A program made the position numbers and the translations under genes. 13,625 bases of DNA, taken from contig CAYYGL010000132.1 of the NCBI GenBank assembly GCA_964471235.1, forward strand, positions 1-13,625, written 5' to 3'. The notes under the pieces are model-generated. The model was given only the letters and a program-made list of their open reading frames with translations. It searched no databases and was not told the DNA's origin. Origin of the DNA: CAYYGL01 sp964471235 (lineage in GTDB: Bacteria > Calditrichota > Calditrichia > RBG-13-44-9 > J075). Below are positions 6,902 through 13,337 of this stretch, piece by piece (position 1 is the stretch's first letter; each line of letters begins with the position of its first letter).

Positions 6902-7846
6902 TCACGCCACATGATGCGCCGCCGGGTTTGGTTCTGGTACACTCGGGGAAAATCTTTGATGAAGCTCTCTGGTTTCCGGGGAGAGCGGATAAATATTGCG
7001 TGACCTGGCAACCCGATGCTCTGGAACCTCGCTTAATGCCGTTAACCGTAATAACTCATCAGCTCTTCCTTCCGGGGCACGAATTCCGGCTTTTTTAAAT
7101 ACCCGTTCCACACTTTTACGAGCGGTACTTTCCGAAATTCGTTTTACTGGTCCCCGGGTAGTCAATCGAGCGAATAATATAGAACTGACAAAGTTTCGAT
7201 TTTCCAGGTAAAAATTGATGAATGCCAGGGCATCTTCCGGTACCGGCACTGTTCGTTCTCCGAAAACGGCCCCCCGCAGAGTGACATAAACGGTAGCATT
7301 TTTTACCCGAAAGTCGCCCGAGGTCTCCTGAATCCCATTGGTTTTAATAATGCCTTCTTCGTGTACATGTAAAGCGATTGCCTCGGAAAGGGTACATCCG
7401 GTCGACCACACTAAAAGCGTCAGGGCGGTATCCCGACGTTGTAAATCGCTGTTCACATGAAACAGCAGAAATTCCCGCAGTTGTTTTTGCTCGTCTGCCG
7501 TAAGCGGCGTCAAATTACGAAACGTTGGATTGGGTAATTTAATGATTTCCGCCATCCCCTTTTGGACCGGGTAATCTTTTTTCTCCAGGTATTCCAGAAA
7601 CAGTTTTAAAGTGGGCAAATACCCATTTCTGGCGGCATCGGAAAGGGTAATTCCTTCTGCTGTCTCCACCCACCGTTTATATTTCCATTCCCGGCTTACC
7701 TTTTGCACATCGATATCATGAATCGAATTGATGTTAAGATTGTCCAAAATCATTGGCAGGTTACCCAGGTAATTTACCACGGCTTCATGGGGAAACCGAC
7801 AATCCTTTTCCAGGTATTGTTTGAAACTGCGAATCACGTGATACAT
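6902..7846 (-). CDS. Degenerate XerC/D-like tyrosine recombinase, probably non-catalytic
   Basis: A 314-aa protein with tyrosine-recombinase layout: a helical core-binding domain (about 1-105), then a catalytic-like domain (about 115-300). The segment T149-G-C-T-L-S-E155 matches the Arg-I motif T-G-L-R-x-S-E, but Arg is replaced by Thr152. The beta-hairpin Lys motif (G-K-G-x-K-x-R-x-V-P-L) reads R-G-A-V-F-G-E-R-T-V-P-V and lacks its Lys. Around L-L-R267 the box-II Arg may remain, without the flanking His residues. About 14 residues, including the L-G-H box, are missing before N-I-Y286, whose surroundings (E-T-R-E-L-H-Q) resemble the XerD C-terminus and may keep the nucleophilic Tyr. AGGAG overlapping the upstream stop gives ATG 7846. 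Third gene of the operon, 9 bp after the membrane-HTH gene. Likely DNA-binding rather than recombining; an in-frame decaying integrase is the alternative. Confidence 0.72.
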   Translation of the reverse strand: MYHVIRSFKQYLEKDCRFPHEAVVNYLGNLPMILDNLNINSIHDIDVQKVSREWKYKRWVETAEGITLSDAARNGYLPTLKLFLEYLEKKDYPVQKGMAEIIKLPNPTFRNLTPLTADEQKQLREFLLFHVNSDLQRRDTALTLLVWSTGCTLSEAIALHVHEEGIIKTNGIQETSGDFRVKNATVYVTLRGAVFGERTVPVPEDALAFINFYLENRNFVSSILFARLTTRGPVKRISESTARKSVERVFKKAGIRAPEGRADELLRLTALSEVPEHRVARSRNIYPLSPETRELHQRFSPSVPEPNPAAHHVA

Positions 7847-7855
7847 GGCTATCTC

Positions 7856-8587
7856 CTAATTTTTGCTGATTTTAATGGGTCGTTTGGTTAAATCGGAGCG
7901 CCTCCCCATTTCCGCCAGATAGCGCCGCACCGTCTCCCGGGAGGAGACCCCAATTGCCTTTGCCATCTCCGACAGAGTGGCATCCGGGTAAATATCCAGA
8001 TAGCTGTCCAGCATCTCCATTCGCTGTTGTTTGTTATACTGGATCTTTGAATTCGCCGCTTCCAGGGCTTTGCTTCCATTTTGTGCAGGCTTCCAGGGAC
8101 GCAATTTCGGCGGATGGGGGGCTTGTTTCTTTTGCATCTGCTGTCGATATTCCAGCAGATTTCGTGTGCCGATGGTGTCGCTCATGACATACGCCAGGAT
8201 GGGAAAGATGATGGTGCCCGCCAGCCACTGGATGATGGTCAGGGCATCCATCGACATCATCGTGTCATAAGTAAGGGTGATGCCGTATGCAGATTTAAAT
8301 CCTTCCGACATATTAGCGACCCCGGAGGCAAACAAAACTAAGGACGTTACCACCCGCACCATCCAGGCAAGCTCGCCATTTTTCAGCAGTTCGTCTTTAA
8401 AAATAGACATGGCAACAACTCCAGCATCGATTGCCAGGGCTGCTATCCCCCCCAGGATGAGGCTGTGATAGAAAAATTGGCTCATAAAGGCGGTACTGTG
8501 CAGGTAGGTGGCACTTAAAATTCCTACCAGACACAGCGCTCCAGCTCGATATTTTACCATTTCCCGAAATTTAAGTCGGATATCCAT
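7856..8587 (-). CDS. Four-TM membrane protein with C-terminal helix-turn-helix
   Basis: A 243-aa protein not assigned to a known family. Hydrophobic helices lie at about 15-35, 40-63, 73-95 and 113-136. The basic N-terminus (K-F-R-E-M-V-K-Y-R) and even TM number put both ends in the cytoplasm. A charged, Pro/Lys-rich linker (141-190) leads to a helix-turn-helix at about 191-230, with A-K-A-I-G-V-S-S-R-E-T-V-R-R-Y-L the turn and recognition helix. The membrane part, with L-A-I-D-A-G-V-V in TM2 and A-S-G-V-A-N in TM3, recalls the DUF2637 layout of actinobacterial mobile elements, but that is a weak visual match. The ribosome site AAAAGGAG precedes ATG 8587. It sits between the 81-aa gene (29 bp upstream) and the recombinase-like gene (9 bp downstream). 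Likely a membrane-tethered regulator; no sensor domain is visible. Confidence 0.7.
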   Translation of the reverse strand: MDIRLKFREMVKYRAGALCLVGILSATYLHSTAFMSQFFYHSLILGGIAALAIDAGVVAMSIFKDELLKNGELAWMVRVVTSLVLFASGVANMSEGFKSAYGITLTYDTMMSMDALTIIQWLAGTIIFPILAYVMSDTIGTRNLLEYRQQMQKKQAPHPPKLRPWKPAQNGSKALEAANSKIQYNKQQRMEMLDSYLDIYPDATLSEMAKAIGVSSRETVRRYLAEMGRRSDLTKRPIKISKN

Positions 8588-8616
8588 GATCCTACTCTCC
8601 TTTTAGTTTGTGATGG

Positions 8617-8862
8617 TTAAAGAAGCTGCTGGCTGTCTTCGCCATTTGCCTCCGGAGCACTCGGCGCATCGGGGGGAGGCGACTGCGAAGACGAATCGGT
8701 TAAACGCACTCGGTTAGCTTTTTTTCCGCTTTGTTTGAATGCCTCTGCCGGAATTACCAGTGCGATCTCCGAAACTGCCGACAATAGACTGTCGAACCGG
8801 GAGATATCCTTTACCATCGCCCGGGCAACCTGACCAGTATCTCTGGCGAAAAATCCTTCCAT
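8617..8862 (-). CDS. Small soluble protein with acidic, Ser/Pro-rich tail; unknown function
   Basis: An 81-aa protein and the first gene of the minus-strand operon. Residues about 1-50 look helical (D-T-G-Q-V-A-R-A-M-V-K-D-I-S-R-F-D, then a hydrophobic A-L-V-I-P-A stretch). Residues about 51-81 are disordered: a short basic patch (K-K-A-N-R-V-R), then Ser/Pro/Ala/Glu/Asp-rich. No signal peptide or TM. A very good ribosome site, AAAGGAGG with 6-nt spacing, precedes ATG 8862, which argues for a real gene despite the short length. I do not recognise the family. It may be an adaptor for the two downstream DNA-binding-type proteins. Confidence 0.68.
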   Translation of the reverse strand: MEGFFARDTGQVARAMVKDISRFDSLLSAVSEIALVIPAEAFKQSGKKANRVRLTDSSSQSPPPDAPSAPEANGEDSQQLL

Positions 8863-8893
8863 AATATTCCTCCTTTTGAGTTAAATGAATTGA

Positions 8894-9000
8894 TTAAATG
8901 ATGACGATTAAATAAATTGACCAAACGCTACTCAACATTGTGCATGGGAGGGGTGTCATTCCTTTCTTCCATATAAGCATACAAAACATGTGTGTTTCAA
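8894..9000 (-). other. Two possible overlapping mini-ORFs in the operon leader
   Basis: A TTG at 9000-8998, 10 nt after AAGGAG (complement of 9011-9016), opens a 14-codon frame reading M-K-H-T-C-F-V-C-L-Y-G-R-K-E. Its TGA (8958-8956) overlaps an ATG (8959-8957), which opens a 21-codon frame with a hydrophobic end (W-S-I-Y-L-I-V-I-I) stopping at 8894. GAAAGGA touches the second ATG directly. The ATGA overlap is suggestive, but both frames are short and could be chance. Confidence 0.22.
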
Positions 9001-9018
9001 CTACCGGGCACTCCTTAA

Positions 9019-9038
9019 AAATAGTGAACATAAATTCA
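9019..9038. promoter_or_regulatory. Operator box 1, over the expected transcription start
   Basis: AAATAGTGAACATAAATTCA. It matches operator box 2 in inverted orientation at 19 of 20 positions. It contains the imperfect palindrome TGAA-N6-TTCA and lies just downstream of the -10 element, where a bound repressor would block transcription of the minus-strand operon. Confidence 0.7.
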
Positions 9039-9043
9039 CCTAA

Positions 9044-9072
9044 AACATAACGAGCGAACCCTCGCTTGTCAA
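9044..9072 (-). promoter_or_regulatory. Strong sigma-70-type promoter of the three-gene operon
   Basis: On the minus strand a perfect -35 TTGACA (complement of 9067-9072) is followed by 17 bp and a -10 TATGTT (complement of 9044-9049). The spacer holds a small inverted repeat AGCGA/TCGCT (9053-9057 and 9062-9066). Transcription should start near 9037 and leave a leader of about 175 nt. Confidence 0.8.
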
Positions 9073-9095
9073 GTGTTTTTTTCAAAAAAAAAAAA
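9073..9095 (-). promoter_or_regulatory. UP-element-like A/T tract
   Basis: Twelve consecutive A residues on the + strand (9084-9095) plus a T run (9075-9082) lie directly upstream of the -35 on the operon strand. They fit the A/T-rich UP element that contacts the RNA polymerase alpha subunit and raises promoter strength. Confidence 0.5.
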
Positions 9096-9115
9096 TGAAC
9101 TTATGTTCACTATTT
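9096..9115. promoter_or_regulatory. Operator box 2, LexA-type core GAAC-N4-GTTC
   Basis: TGAACTTATGTTCACTATTT. It contains the perfect palindrome TGAAC-TTAT-GTTCA, matching the GAAC-N4-GTTC core known for Gram-positive-type LexA (Cheo) boxes. It is the inverted, 19-of-20 copy of box 1 and sits upstream of the UP-like tract, so the two boxes bracket the promoter. LexA binding is inference; another dimeric repressor could use the same geometry. Confidence 0.65.
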
Positions 9116-9303
9116 CAGAAAAATAGAAACCATGGATATTTTTAAGGGAAGACAAGTTGTTGAGAGAGCAGGAATTGTCTCGGTTAGCCCTGTTGGGGGA
9201 GGTAACGATAGCATCAGGGGTGCAGGATGGTTCTGGTTTTCTCCGCCGTTTCCATCCGGCTCATCCCTGGGGTTTCTCCACAGGTAAAATTCTACATTAT
9301 CCC

Positions 9304-9332
9304 TTGTTCAGTATGGGAAATTCTGATAATTT
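9304..9332 (+). promoter_or_regulatory. Possible promoter of the peroxiredoxin gene
   Basis: TTGTTC (9304-9309), a 17-bp spacer and TAATTT (9327-9332), the latter preceded by TG one base upstream (extended -10 style). It lies about 85 bp before the start codon. Moderate match only. Confidence 0.35.
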
Positions 9333-9417
9333 TAGTCGTTCGTGAAACCGTTTTCAGTTTTGGGAAAGATGAAATTCGAACAAAGAAGTACATAACGAAA
9401 CCAAAAGGAGCACATAA

Positions 9418-9891
9418 ATGGCAGAAGTGAAATTGCAAGAGGGTCAACAAGCGCCGGTTTTCACCCTGTCCGATGCCAACAGTGAACCGGTCTCGCTGGA
9501 GCAATACAAAGGTAAATGGGTGGTTCTCTATTTTTATCCAAAGGATAACACTTCCGGCTGCACCATGGAAGCGATTGATTTTACCGCTGCCCTGTCCGAT
9601 TTTGACGCCCTCAATGCCGTGGTGATCGGCATTAGCCCTGATTCCCCCAAAAGCCATCAAAATTTTATCAATAAGCATCAACTCAAGGTATTGCTGCTCA
9701 GTGACCCGGAGCACCAGGTGCTGGAAGCTTACGGTGTGTGGCAAAAGAAACGAATGTACGGCAGGGAATACATGGGGGTGGTGCGCTCTACTTTTTTAAT
9801 TGACCCGCAGGGCGTTATCCGACATGCCTGGCGGAAAGTGAAAGTAAAAGGACACGTGGAAGAGGTGAAATCGGTGTTAAAGGAATTGTAG
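9418..9891 (+). CDS. bcp: PrxQ/BCP-type thioredoxin-dependent peroxiredoxin, one-Cys form
   Basis: A 157-aa cytoplasmic peroxidase that reduces hydrogen peroxide and organic hydroperoxides. The N-terminal G-Q-x-A-P-x-F-x-L motif is at about 9-17. The active-site segment Y-P-K-D-N-T-S-G-C48-T holds the peroxidatic Cys48. In most PrxQ the resolving Cys lies five residues later; here it is Ile53, and no other Cys exists in the protein, so it must work as a one-Cys enzyme recycled by an external thiol. Normal length for the family. AAAAGGAG (9403-9410), 7 nt before ATG, is an excellent ribosome site. It stands alone on the + strand, with no terminator before the gcvP leader, so the two may be co-transcribed. 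Confidence 0.9.
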   Translation: MAEVKLQEGQQAPVFTLSDANSEPVSLEQYKGKWVVLYFYPKDNTSGCTMEAIDFTAALSDFDALNAVVIGISPDSPKSHQNFINKHQLKVLLLSDPEHQVLEAYGVWQKKRMYGREYMGVVRSTFLIDPQGVIRHAWRKVKVKGHVEEVKSVLKEL

Positions 9892-9980
9892 GGGTGAGGA
9901 GAGAAAAGAGAAAAAGGTAAAGGGTAAAGGGAAAAGGACAGAAGAGTGAAACGGGTGATGGGTGGAATGGGTAGATGGGG
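9892..9980 (+). repeat. Polypurine run followed by G-quadruplex motif
   Basis: From the peroxiredoxin stop to about 9952 the + strand is almost all A and G, with repeated GGTAAAG-like units. Then come four G-runs, 9953-9955, 9960-9962, 9969-9971 and 9977-9980, with loops of 4, 6 and 5 nt. This satisfies the usual G3+N1-7 quadruplex rule on the RNA-like strand. Confidence 0.5.
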
Positions 9981-10087
9981 AAGCATCCCGACAAACTCGC
10001 TCACTTCCCTGTAAGCAAATCTCCGATAGAGCAGTCCGGGATGAAATCTTCCCCGGTTTGAGTGGCAGTTGGCAGTTAAAAATCTCA

Positions 10088-10140
10088 AAATTCATCACTC
10101 GTTACTCGTCATTCATCACGTTTCACGTATTCACGTTTCA
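10088..10140. repeat. Degenerate low-complexity CATCACT/CGTTTCA repeat
   Basis: Units such as TTCATCAC, TCATTCATCACG, TTTCACG and TTCACG recur imperfectly just before the gcvP ribosome site. The complement (GTGATGAATGA-like) resembles the GGGTGATGGG stretch at 9953. It looks like slipped, decaying simple-sequence DNA rather than a binding-site array. Confidence 0.4.
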
Positions 10141-10153
10141 AATGGAGGAACTA

Positions 10154-13072
10154 ATGAGCAAGCTTGCACAAATATTAAAATCCGCAGCAACCTTTCCCAC
10201 CCGCCATATCGGTGTGAATGAACAGGAACGGGATGAGATGCTCCGGGAAATGGGCTGTGACTCCCTGGAGACATTGATAAACGAAACCGTCCCGGAGGAT
10301 ATTCGCATCACCCAACCGCTGAATTTGCCGGAGGGCAGGGATGAATATCATTATTTGCAGGAACTTCGGGCGATTGCTCAAAAAAACAAAGTATTTAAAT
10401 CCTATATTGGTTTGGGGTATTACGAGTGCCACGTGCCGCCGGTGATTCAACGCAATATTTTCGAGAATCCCGGCTGGTATACGTCCTACACGCCGTATCA
10501 GGCGGAAATTTCCCAGGGACGGCAGGAGGCGCTGTTAATCTTCCAGACCATGGTTGCCGACTTAACCGGCCTGGAGATTGCCAACGCCTCTTTGCTGGAC
10601 GAAGCCACCGCTGCAGCGGAGGCAATGAGTATGGCGCACCGGGTGCGTTCCCGGGAACTGGTGAAAAAGGGTGCCAATGTGTTCTACGTTTCAAACAAAT
10701 GTTTTCCCCAGACCATCGATGTGTTGTACAACCATGCTGAATCCTGGGACATTGAGATAAAGGTGGTGGATGTCAATGAGGCCGATTTTGACGACAACTT
10801 GTTCGGGGTATTGCTGCAATATCCCGATGCCAATGGCAATGTTCAGGACTATTCCGGTTTGATTGAGAAAATTCACCAGCGCGGTGCCCTGGCAATTGTG
10901 GCGGCGGATTTGTTGAGCCTGGCACTCCTCAAATCCCCCGGGGAAATGGGTGCGGACGTGGCAGTGGGCTCTACCCAGCGGTTTGGGGTGCCCATGGGAT
11001 ATGGTGGTCCTCATGCCGCCTACTTTGCCACCCGAATGGATTTTAAACGGCAAATCCCGGGCAGAATCATCGGTATCTCCATCGACCGTTTTGGCAATCC
11101 CGGATATCGCATGTCGCTGCAAACCCGGGAACAACATATCCGCCGGGAAAAAGCCACTTCCAACATCTGCACCGCCCAGGCATTGCTGGCAATTATGGCA
11201 GGGATGTATGCCGTCTATCATGGTCCCGACGGGCTAACCCGAATCGCCAAACGGATTCATTTTTTAGCATCGGTGCTATCGGACCAACTAAATCAACTGG
11301 GATACCGGCAAATCAATGACCTCTTTTTTGACACGCTTCATATACATCTACCCGCATCAACCGGGGTCGATTCCCGGGATATCCGAAAGGCAGCGCTTCA
11401 GGAAGGCGTAAATTTCCGCTATATTGATGAGCACCATGTTGGCATCTCCCTGAATGAGACCACTGAATTAAAGGATGTGGCGCAAATCGTCAATATTTTT
11501 GCCCGGGCAGCCAACCAACCCGGGATTGCTCTCGATGCGCAACAATTTTCCTCGCAACCGGACCCGGAGTTCCCTCCCTCCCTTCGCCGCAACTCTGCCT
11601 TTCTGATGCATCCGGTTTTTCACAATTACCACACCGAAACCAAGATGATGCGCTACTTGAAAAATCTGGAGAAAAAGGATTTATCCCTCACGGTTTCCAT
11701 GATCCCCCTTGGTTCCTGCACCATGAAGCTCAATTCCGCCACGGAAATGATGCCGGTAAGCTGGGAGGAGTTTGCCAACCTGCATCCCTTTGCCCCGTCG
11801 GATCAAGCGGAAGGATATCAACAGTTGATTAAAGAGCTGGAGGAGATGCTGTGTGAGATAACCGGTCTGGCAGCGGTAACGTTTCAGCCCAATTCCGGTG
11901 CCCGGGGAGAATTTACCGGAATTATGGTGATCCGGGCATATCATCGGGATCGGGGGGAGGGGCACCGCAATATGGTGTTAATTCCCGCTTCAGCGCACGG
12001 CACCAATCCGGCAAGCTGCGTGATGGCAGGAATGAAACCGGTCATTGTGAAATGTGATGAACAGGGAGATATCGACGTGGCGGACTTGAAAACAAAGGCA
12101 GAGCAATACCGGGATACCCTGGCGGCGCTGATGGTTACCTATCCCTCCACTCATGGGGTTTACGAGGAAAGCATCCGGGAGATTTGCCGGATTGTTCACG
12201 ACAACGGTGGTCAGGTATACATGGACGGGGCAAATCTGAATGCCCAGGTGGGATTGACTTCCCCGGCGAAGATTGGGGCGGATGTGTGCCATCTCAATTT
12301 GCATAAAACTTTTGCCATTCCCCACGGCGGTGGTGGTCCCGGGGTGGGTCCGATAGCGGTGGCATCCCACCTGGTTCCTTACCTGCCTTCCCATGTGTTT
12401 GGAGAAGAGAGAGGGAAAACAGCAATTCACGCTGTTGCCGCCGCTCCTTACGGAAGCGCCGGGATTCTTCCCATTTCCCATGCTTATCTCAAACTATTAG
12501 GGAAGAAGGGGGTAACCGAAGCCTCAAAATATGCCATCCTCAATGCCAATTATATTAAAGCCCGTCTGGAAAAATATTACCCGGTAGTCTATACCGGCAA
12601 ACATGGCTGGAACGCGCATGAGTTGATCTTTGACTGCCGCCCCTTTAAGCAATCCGCCGGGGTGGAGGTGGAAGATATTGCCAAGCGCTTAATGGATTAT
12701 GGTTTTCACGCCCCTACCATATCTTTTCCGGTAATTGGCACCATGATGGTGGAACCGACCGAGAGCGAATCCAAAGAGGAATTAGACCGTTTCTGTGATG
12801 CTCTGATTTCCATTTACCATGAGATACAGGAAATTGCCGAAGGGAAGGCTGACCGTACAGACAATGTGTTGAAAAATGCCCCGCACCCAATGGCAGAAGC
12901 ACTGGCAGATGACTGGTCACACTCCTATTCCCGCGAAAAAGCAGTCTATCCATTACCTTACCTGAGAAAGAACAAGTTCTGGCCGGTAGTGGGTAGAATT
13001 GATAATGCTTACGGCGACCGAAACCTGGTTTGTACCCTTCCCCCCGCTGAAAATTCCATTGAAGCAAAATAA
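10154..13072 (+). CDS. gcvP: Glycine dehydrogenase (decarboxylating), glycine cleavage system P protein
   Basis: A 972-aa full-length P protein of the fused type, not split into gcvPA/gcvPB. It decarboxylates glycine with pyridoxal phosphate and passes the aminomethyl group to the lipoyl arm of GcvH. The N-terminal half starts with F-P-x-R-H-I-G. The C-terminal half carries G-S-C-T-M-K-L-N and the PLP site H-K718-T-F-x-I-P-H followed by a glycine-rich G-G-G-G-P-G-V-G-P loop, with Lys718 the Schiff-base lysine. The frame is open from GTG 9962, but the added residues read through repeats; GGAGG (10144-10148) 5 nt before ATG 10154 and the usual N-terminus fix the start. No gcvT, gcvH or lpd is in view and I see no glycine riboswitch aptamer in the 262-bp leader, so the system is scattered or regulated otherwise. 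Confidence 0.95.
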   Translation: MSKLAQILKSAATFPTRHIGVNEQERDEMLREMGCDSLETLINETVPEDIRITQPLNLPEGRDEYHYLQELRAIAQKNKVFKSYIGLGYYECHVPPVIQRNIFENPGWYTSYTPYQAEISQGRQEALLIFQTMVADLTGLEIANASLLDEATAAAEAMSMAHRVRSRELVKKGANVFYVSNKCFPQTIDVLYNHAESWDIEIKVVDVNEADFDDNLFGVLLQYPDANGNVQDYSGLIEKIHQRGALAIVAADLLSLALLKSPGEMGADVAVGSTQRFGVPMGYGGPHAAYFATRMDFKRQIPGRIIGISIDRFGNPGYRMSLQTREQHIRREKATSNICTAQALLAIMAGMYAVYHGPDGLTRIAKRIHFLASVLSDQLNQLGYRQINDLFFDTLHIHLPASTGVDSRDIRKAALQEGVNFRYIDEHHVGISLNETTELKDVAQIVNIFARAANQPGIALDAQQFSSQPDPEFPPSLRRNSAFLMHPVFHNYHTETKMMRYLKNLEKKDLSLTVSMIPLGSCTMKLNSATEMMPVSWEEFANLHPFAPSDQAEGYQQLIKELEEMLCEITGLAAVTFQPNSGARGEFTGIMVIRAYHRDRGEGHRNMVLIPASAHGTNPASCVMAGMKPVIVKCDEQGDIDVADLKTKAEQYRDTLAALMVTYPSTHGVYEESIREICRIVHDNGGQVYMDGANLNAQVGLTSPAKIGADVCHLNLHKTFAIPHGGGGPGVGPIAVASHLVPYLPSHVFGEERGKTAIHAVAAAPYGSAGILPISHAYLKLLGKKGVTEASKYAILNANYIKARLEKYYPVVYTGKHGWNAHELIFDCRPFKQSAGVEVEDIAKRLMDYGFHAPTISFPVIGTMMVEPTESESKEELDRFCDALISIYHEIQEIAEGKADRTDNVLKNAPHPMAEALADDWSHSYSREKAVYPLPYLRKNKFWPVVGRIDNAYGDRNLVCTLPPAENSIEAK

Positions 13073-13084
13073 TCGTTGCGTTTT

Positions 13085-13130
13085 TGCGCTCTTCTTTGTT
13101 AAATAAGGGGAGCGCATCGGTAATGAACCG
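13085..13130 (+). terminator. Hairpin(s) after gcvP, possible terminator
   Basis: A 12-bp stem with two G-U pairs (13085-13096 with 13105-13116, 8-nt loop) starts 12 nt after the stop codon. A small second hairpin CGGT/ACCG (13118-13121 and 13127-13130) then runs into TTTTAAT. The main stem lacks a direct U tail, so termination by it is uncertain; it may protect the mRNA end. Confidence 0.35.
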
Positions 13131-13239
13131 TTTTAATGAAATGATGACCAATCACAGCATATTTGTGACCACACGGGTGATAACCGACACCAGGTAAACA
13201 GGCAAACCATTGCGGTTTCCGGGGGAGTGGATAAGCGCC

Positions 13240-13265
13240 TTCCGGTAAAAGTTCCGTTACTGGAA
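13240..13265. repeat. Stem-loop upstream of the holin gene
   Basis: TTCCGGTAA (13240-13248) pairs with TTACTGGAA (13257-13265) through 9 bp, including one G-U, around an 8-nt loop. No protein is encoded here and no T run follows. Role unknown. Confidence 0.35.
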
Positions 13266-13337
13266 TTACAGATCTAAAAACACCAGTACTCCTGAGTTTA
13301 ATTCAATATTTCCATAAACCAAGTGAGGAGAAATCGT

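Larger units (their letters stand above)
8863..9417. other. Intergenic region carrying the operon promoter and leader
   Basis: This 555-bp space separates the minus-strand operon from the peroxiredoxin. Positions 8863-9036 form the operon leader (about 175 nt, with possible tiny ORFs). Positions 9019-9115 hold the promoter and operators. Positions 9120-9290 show nothing convincing: open frames there lack ribosome sites and family resemblance. Positions 9300-9335 may hold the peroxiredoxin promoter. Confidence 0.6.

Noticed and set aside
9010..9120. CRISPR-like or iteron reading of the repeated TGAACATAA boxes
   Set aside because: There are only two copies, in inverted orientation around a clear promoter; operators explain them better.
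9157..9430. Short plus-strand ORFs between the cassette promoter and the peroxiredoxin
   Set aside because: No ribosome sites, no domain resemblance, and one overlaps the peroxiredoxin start in another frame.
9892..10150. Glycine riboswitch before gcvP
   Set aside because: No paired aptamer core or conserved purine-rich junctions are visible; the leader is polypurine and low-complexity repeat.
9962..10153. In-frame N-terminal extension of gcvP to GTG 9962
   Set aside because: It runs through the G-rich and CATCAC-like repeats, has no ribosome site, and P proteins normally begin close to the F-P-x-R-H-I-G motif; ATG 10154 has GGAGG at good spacing.
12714..13151. A 145-aa minus-strand ORF over the 3' end of gcvP
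   Set aside because: It is a shadow of the strongly coding gcvP frame and has no ribosome site or family resemblance.
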